Below are positions 58,672 through 64,000 of a DNA stretch of 64,000 nt, piece by piece. The position numbers and the translations under genes are program-made. The notes beneath the pieces were generated by a model, which was not told the origin of the DNA, made no database searches, and worked only from the letters and a program-made list of their open reading frames with translations. Origin of the DNA: Acidimicrobiales bacterium (GTDB lineage Bacteria; Actinomycetota; Acidimicrobiia; Acidimicrobiales; SZUA-35); NCBI GenBank assembly GCA_020629155.1, contig JAHDDW010000002.1, forward strand, positions 1 to 64,000, read 5' to 3'. The stretch's first letter is position 1, and every line of letters starts with the position of its first letter.

Positions 58672-59435
58672 TGCAGCGAGCGTTCAACGTCGAAGTTATG
58701 AAGTTTCGCCGCTCCCCCGTAGCGTTACTCGCTACTGTTGCAGTTGTTCTTCTTGTCCCAGCGTTAAGCCTTGCCATGTCTGCGCTCGTAGGACGCAACC
58801 CTGCTTCAACGCTTGCTCTGAAAGCTGAAGCATTGGTGGGTGATGGCGGCTGGGAAGGCTACCTTAACGTGGCAAGCCAGGTATCGGCAGCTGCTGTGTT
58901 TGTTGCCTCAGGTTTTGTTGTTTCGTGGATATTCGGCAGGGAATACGCCGAGCGAACATTTTCGTCGCTCTTTGCACTCCCTGTTTCGCTGGCTTCAATC
59001 GCTGCAGGCAAGCTGCTTGTACTCGCAATCTGGTCGCTGCTGACCGCAACCGCGATGGTTTTTATAGCTGGAACCCTCGGCGCTACAGCAAGTCTCGAAG
59101 TTGACGGCCTCAACATCGCTGGTTCGTTATGGAAGCTATTTATTGTTTCTTTTTCTTCAAGTGTTCTGGCTATGACTGTCTCCGTCGTGGCAAGTATTAC
59201 TAGAGGATATTTTGCGTCAGTCGGCGCCGTAATTGTCCTCGTCGCTTTCGGGCAGTTATCTGTTTTGTTCGGCGTCGGAGGATGGTTCCCGATCGCAGTC
59301 CCAGGGCTACTAGCCGTGTCTGGCTCCGAAGGCGTCCCTCCTGTGATTTGGCCCCAGATCATATTCGCCTGTTTAACAGTAGCTACAACAAGCTACTTTA
59401 CTATTTGGTGGTGGGGTAGATCGTCCGCTATCTAA
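58671..59435 (+). CDS. ABC-2 type permease
   Basis: A 254-residue membrane protein with six hydrophobic helices. The N-terminus FNVEVMKFRRSPVALLATVAVVLLVPALS and the GREYAERTFSSLFALPVSLASIAAGKLLV cytoplasmic loop are typical of ABC-2 permeases (NatB/bacitracin-type exporters). It starts on the stop codon of the ATPase gene (TGATG overlap), so the two form one transport unit. Confidence 0.85.
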   Translation: MQRAFNVEVMKFRRSPVALLATVAVVLLVPALSLAMSALVGRNPASTLALKAEALVGDGGWEGYLNVASQVSAAAVFVASGFVVSWIFGREYAERTFSSLFALPVSLASIAAGKLLVLAIWSLLTATAMVFIAGTLGATASLEVDGLNIAGSLWKLFIVSFSSSVLAMTVSVVASITRGYFASVGAVIVLVAFGQLSVLFGVGGWFPIAVPGLLAVSGSEGVPPVIWPQIIFACLTVATTSYFTIWWWGRSSAI

Positions 59436-59501
59436 ACACAAAAACACTTGCTGACCACTCAAGGCAGCCCTGATAGCGCTTACAACGTTGTTTTAGAAGC
59501 T

Positions 59502-59684
59502 TTACGCTTCCACTTCGACTATGTCACCTGCGTATTCACCAGCTAAGAGTTTTGTAAGCGTCTTCTTGGCGGCGTCTTTCGATTTGTATGCCTGGCTTGT
59601 GGCTACGATTTCGCCGTTGCCAGCTTTGACTCGGAAACACCATTTGTCGTCTTTGCGTTGGAAAAGTTCACCTTTGCCTGCCAT
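59502..59684 (-). CDS. DUF1508/YegP-like protein
   Basis: A 60-residue protein of the UPF0339/DUF1508 type: GELFQRKDDKWCFRVKAGNGEIVATSQAYKSKDAAKKTL. The family has a short beta-beta-alpha-beta repeat; most members have two copies and this has one. Function unknown; some are linked to stress. ATG start. Confidence 0.85.
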   Translation of the reverse strand: MAGKGELFQRKDDKWCFRVKAGNGEIVATSQAYKSKDAAKKTLTKLLAGEYAGDIVEVEA

Positions 59685-59784
59685 AGCTACCTTACTTTCT
59701 ACTCTATTTTTGCTGATTTTCTATCGACTAACTACACGCATAGTAAACCATTTCCGTCAGGTGGTCCAGCAACAACACAATCTA

Positions 59785-60402
59785 TCAGGCACCTAAACGG
59801 TCAGTTGCTGTTGCAAGAACACCTCGAACATGCGCTTGTGTCATGCCAAGGCCAACACCAGCTTGCTGAATTTCTTTCATCTCGGCGGCATCAACCGAAC
59901 CATCAGCGACAGCAAGATCAACACAGGCGTTTAATAACGTCTCTTTTCCGTGCTCGTTCAGTGAACCAGCCAAGGTTGAAAGCTGCACCGCAAGACCAGC
60001 CGACGGCAATGTTTTGATGTCTTCATCTAGATGTTGCTGCGTATACGGCGTGTCAGAATATTGTTGCATGATTTCAAGCCCACGCTTTTTCTCTAAGTCG
60101 TTGACCACGCCGTCAGCGTTGATAATCGCCACAACCGCATAGCGAACTGCGTTGGCGAGATTGTCCATAATCTGTGCTGTCGTCGGGTTTGTTAACACGC
60201 GAGGGTCATATGAAGATTTACAGGAATCGCATTCTACGAACTCGCCTAAGGCATTTAACGGAAGTATTGGAATCCAGAAAAAAGTGAACCAACGTTTTGC
60301 TTCTTTTTTTGAAAACCCACGATCAACGCCTTCGTGAGGACATGCAAACATGCCCGATTCGATAATTTTGTAACGAGCTTTGAAACCCCAAACTAATAAC
60401 AT
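59785..60402 (-). CDS. TerB-like protein with N-terminal zinc ribbon
   Basis: A 205-residue protein. Its N-terminal part has a zinc-ribbon-like set of cysteines (FACPHEG and ECDSCKSSY) around a hydrophobic FFWIPILPL stretch, and the C-terminal 120 residues form a TerB/DjlA-like helical bundle (ADGVVNDLEKKRGLEIM and AVADGSVDAAEMKEI acidic metal motifs). The ATG at 60402 has AAAGGCGG upstream. Role in metal or stress response is inferred. Confidence 0.75.
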   Translation of the reverse strand: MLLVWGFKARYKIIESGMFACPHEGVDRGFSKKEAKRWFTFFWIPILPLNALGEFVECDSCKSSYDPRVLTNPTTAQIMDNLANAVRYAVVAIINADGVVNDLEKKRGLEIMQQYSDTPYTQQHLDEDIKTLPSAGLAVQLSTLAGSLNEHGKETLLNACVDLAVADGSVDAAEMKEIQQAGVGLGMTQAHVRGVLATATDRLGA

Positions 60403-60566
60403 GCATCCGCCTTTATACAATTTACAGCACACATACGCATGCAAAAGTCGAGTTTACATCATGTGAGTGCAAATAAATCTACAGGCCGTTTGGAGTGCTA
60501 TTCCGCTAGGATACAGAAATTTTGGCCCTATACTAAGGGAACCTTATCGCTAGTCGAAAGATACAG

Positions 60567-61580
60567 ATGACTACCACACTTGATCCTTTTGCTGAACCTT
60601 TTGGAACTATCTTCAGTGATCATATGACTGTCGCGACCTATGAGAACGGCTCCTACAGCTATAGTGGCCAGACCCAACCTTTGCAGCCTTTCTCGATGCA
60701 CCCTGGGTCGCATGTTTTGCATTACGCAAGCACGTGTTTCGAAGGTTTGAAGGCTCACCGACAGGCTGACGGTTCTGTCGCCATTTTTCGCCTCGACGAT
60801 CACGTTGCACGCATGCAAGAAAGCATCGCAAAGTTCCACGTCGAAACACCAGACGCAACATTACTCAAACAGCTTATTCTCGACGCTGCAACTGCTAACG
60901 CCGGCGATACACCGCCAAACCCTGGGTCGCTCTATATCCGCCCTGCTTTTATCGGCACGTTAGAAAACATTGGAGCTGCTGCATCGCCAACCACCTCTGG
61001 GCTGCTCTATGTTGTCAATTCGCCTGTAGGTGACTATTTCAAGGGCGGCATCCGACCTTTATCGCTACTGATTGAGACACAGCAGCCTCGCACAACCCCA
61101 CAATTTGGTGCAGTGAAATCAGGAGCTAACTATGCGATGGCGTTAGGCCCAACACTCAAAGCAAAAGCAGACCATGGCGTTGATCAGGTGCTTTTTGCTG
61201 CTGGCGATGATGTCACAGAAACAGGGGCAGCCAATTTCTTTTTGATCGATGATACTACGGTGATCACACGCGAGCTTGACGACTCGTTTCTCCATGGCAT
61301 TACAAGACAGTCAGCGGTAACGCTCGCAAAAGAACTGGGCTATGACGTGCAAGAACGTAAGCTACCTGTCGACGAACTAATTTCGTGGCAAGGCGAAGCA
61401 TTCCTTTCTGGCACTGCTGCGGTGCTCGCTCCTGTCGGCAGCATCGTGCTAGAAGGACAAAAAATCACATTCGGCGATGGCCAGAACGGGCCGAACACAC
61501 TGCGTTTACGAGAAGCGCTCACAAATATTCAGGTCGGCAAAGCCGCCGACACGCACAGCTGGATGACAAAGATACGCTGA
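60567..61580 (+). CDS. ilvE: Branched-chain amino acid aminotransferase
   Basis: A fold-type IV PLP enzyme that makes Val, Leu and Ile from their keto acids. The catalytic Lys184 is in GAVKSGANYA, preceded by YIRPAFIGT and HYASTCFEGLKAHR, and followed by the ETGAANFFLID and SGTAAVLAPVG phosphate-binding segments. 337 residues, as in the actinobacterial form. ATG at 60567. Confidence 0.93.
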   Translation: MTTTLDPFAEPFGTIFSDHMTVATYENGSYSYSGQTQPLQPFSMHPGSHVLHYASTCFEGLKAHRQADGSVAIFRLDDHVARMQESIAKFHVETPDATLLKQLILDAATANAGDTPPNPGSLYIRPAFIGTLENIGAAASPTTSGLLYVVNSPVGDYFKGGIRPLSLLIETQQPRTTPQFGAVKSGANYAMALGPTLKAKADHGVDQVLFAAGDDVTETGAANFFLIDDTTVITRELDDSFLHGITRQSAVTLAKELGYDVQERKLPVDELISWQGEAFLSGTAAVLAPVGSIVLEGQKITFGDGQNGPNTLRLREALTNIQVGKAADTHSWMTKIR

Positions 61581-61657
61581 CTTGAGAAAGTTGCAACCTA
61601 AGCAATTTGTGCCATAAGGCCTAGTCTGGTAGGCAAGAATCTGGCCGATACATAGGT

Positions 61658-63347
61658 ATGCGTTTCTTTGCTTCTGGAAAATTTTTTGCCATGGCAATAG
61701 CTGCATGTCTCATCGGCGCCCTTTCAGGGCCTTCTCCTGTAGTAGCGGCTGGGACAGACGGGCCGACCATTTGGTCTGATGATGTGCAGGGCACAACCAC
61801 AAAAACGGGATCTGTTTTTGGCAGCAAATGCGCCAGCGGCTCGGCTAACGCTGTTGAAGAATCTGATACGTTGGCACTTATGGATGATTGGGCGGCCGCA
61901 GCAGTGTCTGCTAATTTTACCTATTTGTCTCCAGCTGTGACCCCTGCCGACGATGTTTCAGGTGACTCGGCTGTGTTGTCTTTCCCTGGTGTAAGTGACG
62001 TGTCGGTCACGGTTTCTCGCAGACAAGTACCACCAGCGAACGCGACAAACCCAACAGATGCATCAACTGGGGCTCTTTCTAACAATGCAAAATTTTCAGA
62101 TTCGGCTCGACTGCAAGATTGCGCCCCACGCCCAGCTGATCTAACATCGGCTCCTGCTGGCATGTTGATGCCATCAACGGCTAGTTTTTCAGGCCTTGGA
62201 GCAACTCCAGCGACCTTTTGGAACGCAACGACGTTTCCGGCTGGGAACCAGTTAGATGCAGCTTTGTTTGAATTTTCTCGACCTGTTGGAGCATTTGGTT
62301 TATGGTTTGGCGATCTTGAAACCCGGCCACCAGTTACTGGTGGCGGCGGCGCATTGGCTATCGTCAAGTTACTTGACAGTGCGGGTAATGTCATCCAGTC
62401 GACAGAGATTTTACCTGATGAAGCTAGCATCGATGACAGCGTTTGTGGAGGCGCAGCGCAATCAACTGACAATCTTGGCTGCGGTAACCAAGCATCTCGA
62501 TTTATCGGGTTCGTTGAACCCACAGAGTCAGTCGCATCGATGCTTGTGATCGTTGGCGAAGATGATTCATGCGCCCAAGCTAGCCAATGTGACGGCATTA
62601 CTGAGTATCTTTCATGGATAGGGCCAATGCTTGCCGAGCCACAACCCGACCTTACAGTCACAAAGACGCTGGCTGCTCCTGCGCCCCAAGCAGTGGGCGA
62701 CCCTGTTTCGTGGACTATAACGGTGTCTAACATTGGGCAGCGTCATGCCGCAGCGGGCTGGAGCGTCACTGACGTATTTGACTCAGGCGTCAGCGGTGTG
62801 ACGCTAAGTGGAAACGCAACCGAGGTTGACTGTAGCGCAATAACTAGTTGTGTTGGGTTGATGCAATTAGACGAAAGTGATTCAATTACATAACAGCCAG
62901 CGGCATCCACGAAGCGGCCTATGGAGTTGATGTTCACAACGCTGCGTATGTCCTGCCGAAGGTGATATTACTGAACTTGTTATAGAAGGAACACCACCAA
63001 ACCCAGACGAAAACAGCGCCGAAACTGAAACAAATAACGACGCAAACGCAAAACAGATCTCAGAACCTCCGCCAGAGACTACAACAACCACATCGTCAAC
63101 AACCATTATTGAAACAACAGACGTTTCAGAGACGACGGGGCAAACCACTCTAGAGCCAAATAGCACAACTGTGGCTACACAAAAAACAACGCAGCCAGCT
63201 ACGACCGTTACTAACCAGCAAGTAGACAGTGCAGAGTTAGGACAGTTAGCATTCACAGGGGTCTCATATCGATATTCAACTTCTGCAGCCTTGGTTTTTC
63301 TCGCTATTGGAATTGGGCTGGTCCGACACAAACGCCAACATCTTTAA
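61658..63347 (+). pseudogene. LPXTG-like surface protein with DUF11 domain, two frameshifts
   Basis: The first frame (61658-62893) encodes a signal peptide, a Cys-containing ectodomain (about 30-310) and the start of a DUF11 domain (LTVTKTLAAPAPQAVGDPVSWTITVSN). It stops at 62891. A second frame continues ITASGIHEAAYGVDVHNAAY, and a third gives GDITELVIEG, a Thr-rich stalk and the anchor LAFTGVSYRYSTSAALVFLA with a basic tail, ending at 63347. Two single-base deletions (about 62887 and 62952) would explain it. The protein would be sortase-anchored if restored. Confidence 0.75.
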
Positions 63348-63369
63348 CGGCTAAATAGCTATTTCAAGC

Positions 63370-63495
63370 CACACCACGTCATTCCCAGCCCCGACTGGGA
63401 ATCCAACCATGGAGATCCCCAATCAAGTTGGGGATGACGGGACCAAGTGGGGATGACGGGACCAAGTGGGGGATGGAGAGATCAAGTTGGCAATC
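63370..63495 (+). repeat. Interspersed repeat R2, copy 2
   Basis: CACGTCATTCCCAGCCCCGA, CTGGGAATC and the AGATCCCCAA/TTGGGGATGACGGG hairpin, then about three units of GATGACGGGACCAAGTGGGG. It matches 3715-3936 but lacks the four leading tandem units. Confidence 0.85.
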
Positions 63496-63604
63496 TAGAA
63501 TACACAAACACCTTGGAATAAACCATCTAGTTTAGGCTCTGCGAATCATACGCCTGTGTATAAGTAGCCTTGAAGAACCATATATAAGCCTGTATGCTTG
63601 GCAT

Positions 63605-64000
63605 ATGGCGGACAGAAAACCTTCTCACAGCATGGCGGCGCAACTCGTTCGACGAGTGACGCTAAATAATGATCAGTCGTTGGTGAACAAATATGCTTCT
63701 GCTTCGCGTGGGGAGATCGTCAAAGACCTTTTAGCAGCTCCGCCAGACACAAGCATTGCACCAGGTGAGTCGTTCAAAACATATGCAAGTGGTACAGTTT
63801 CTTGGTGGGTCGACAAAATGTTGAAACCGTCGAATCCGCTCCAAGAACGCATGACCTGGTTTTTCCATACGTTTTTAACGTGCAATACGTTTAAAATTAG
63901 TGAGCTTATGGTCGCAGACCAGCTAAATATTTTACGCCAGGGATGTTTTGGCAACTATAGGGATCTACTTAAAAAGTTTTGCAGTTCAGGGGCCTTAATT
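63605..64000 (+). CDS. DUF1800 family protein (cut by window edge)
   Basis: An open frame from ATG 63605 to the window end, 132 residues. It has WWVDKMLKPSNPLQERMTWFFHTFLT and a later QLNILRQGCFGNYRDLLKKF, the pattern of DUF1800 (W-W-x3-M...P-L-x-E-R-M...F-W-H; Q...LR..A.G.F..LL). DUF1800 genes are usually followed by a DUF1501 gene. It is not complete here, so no function is inferred. Confidence 0.8.
   Translation, partial: MADRKPSHSMAAQLVRRVTLNNDQSLVNKYASASRGEIVKDLLAAPPDTSIAPGESFKTYASGTVSWWVDKMLKPSNPLQERMTWFFHTFLTCNTFKISELMVADQLNILRQGCFGNYRDLLKKFCSSGALI

Noticed and set aside
62882-63331. 149-residue Val-rich ORF (-)
   Set aside because: It is antisense to the Thr-rich stalk of the frameshifted surface protein.
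63673-63954. 93-residue ORF (-)
   Set aside because: The plus strand carries an uninterrupted DUF1800 frame with family motifs from 63605 to the edge.

Overview
The window looks like a chromosome segment of an actinobacterium, most likely a moderate-GC member of the Acidimicrobiia or a related deep lineage. This is an inference from gene content. The pointers are a mycothiol-type maleylpyruvate isomerase family protein, myo-inositol-phosphate synthase, a PASTA protein, a YibE/F protein, an LPXTG-like anchored surface protein, a WXG-motif small protein and DUF2461/RBBP9-type genes. Genes are short, closely packed and change strand often. There is no rRNA, CRISPR array, prophage or complete insertion sequence. 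One tRNA (Tyr-GTA) is present.

Layout. 0-11 kb is housekeeping: a DUF4143 ATPase tail, J-domain protein, PPK2, peptide deformylase, NifU-like protein, MscL, rhomboid protease, PurU, a divergent OsmC-domain/FAD-monooxygenase pair sharing a palindromic operator, and a His-rich YibE/F protein. 11.4 kb holds an orphan promoter with a MQRCCV leader-like ORF and a hairpin. 12.3-15.7 kb is a zinc uptake locus (znuA, zur, znuC, znuB) with two Zur-like boxes. 16-20 kb has DUF2461, a small hydrolase, FKBP, a DraRnl-type RNA ligase and MsrA. 20-32 kb holds two of three BON-like/OmpA envelope proteins, a coiled-coil protein with a 17-residue period, an AAA ATPase, a decayed gene patch, a photolyase-like protein with its two domains in reversed order, an RsbW-like ATPase, paired paralogous envelope proteins, MurB and a His-motif membrane protein. 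32-41 kb has a histidine kinase/response regulator pair, an acyl-CoA synthetase, a geranylgeranyl reductase family enzyme, DeoC, a LysM lipoprotein, HtpX and tRNA-Tyr. 41-52 kb has YajQ, a PASTA protein, an M1 peptidase, a WXG-like protein, a polyprenyl-P sugar transferase, a divergent toxin/AbrB-like pair, LysR/Ino1, a degenerate APH-fold protein coupled to MiaA, and the third OmpA protein. 52-64 kb has a 1,099-residue GT-C-like membrane protein, small paired ORFs, a stand-alone FtsX-extracellular-domain-like protein, a VapBC pair whose antitoxin has an early stop, an ABC exporter, TerB-like and DUF1508 proteins, IlvE, a frameshifted LPXTG-like surface protein, and a DUF1800 gene running off the edge.

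The most unusual features not explained by gene content are two families of interspersed repeats. Family R1 is about 100-130 bp, contains a GGGCATCT/AGATGCCC-type hairpin, and occurs at about seven places. One copy lies in frame inside the 1,099-residue membrane protein and another sits directly in front of deoC. Family R2 carries a TCATTCCCAG/CTGGGAATC hairpin plus short tandem repeats and occurs at 3.7 kb, 63.4 kb and, decayed, at 20.0 kb. Genes that look broken (vapB codon 3, the surface protein's two 1-nt shifts, the 22.9-23.5 kb patch) could be real decay or assembly errors, and raw reads would be needed to tell.
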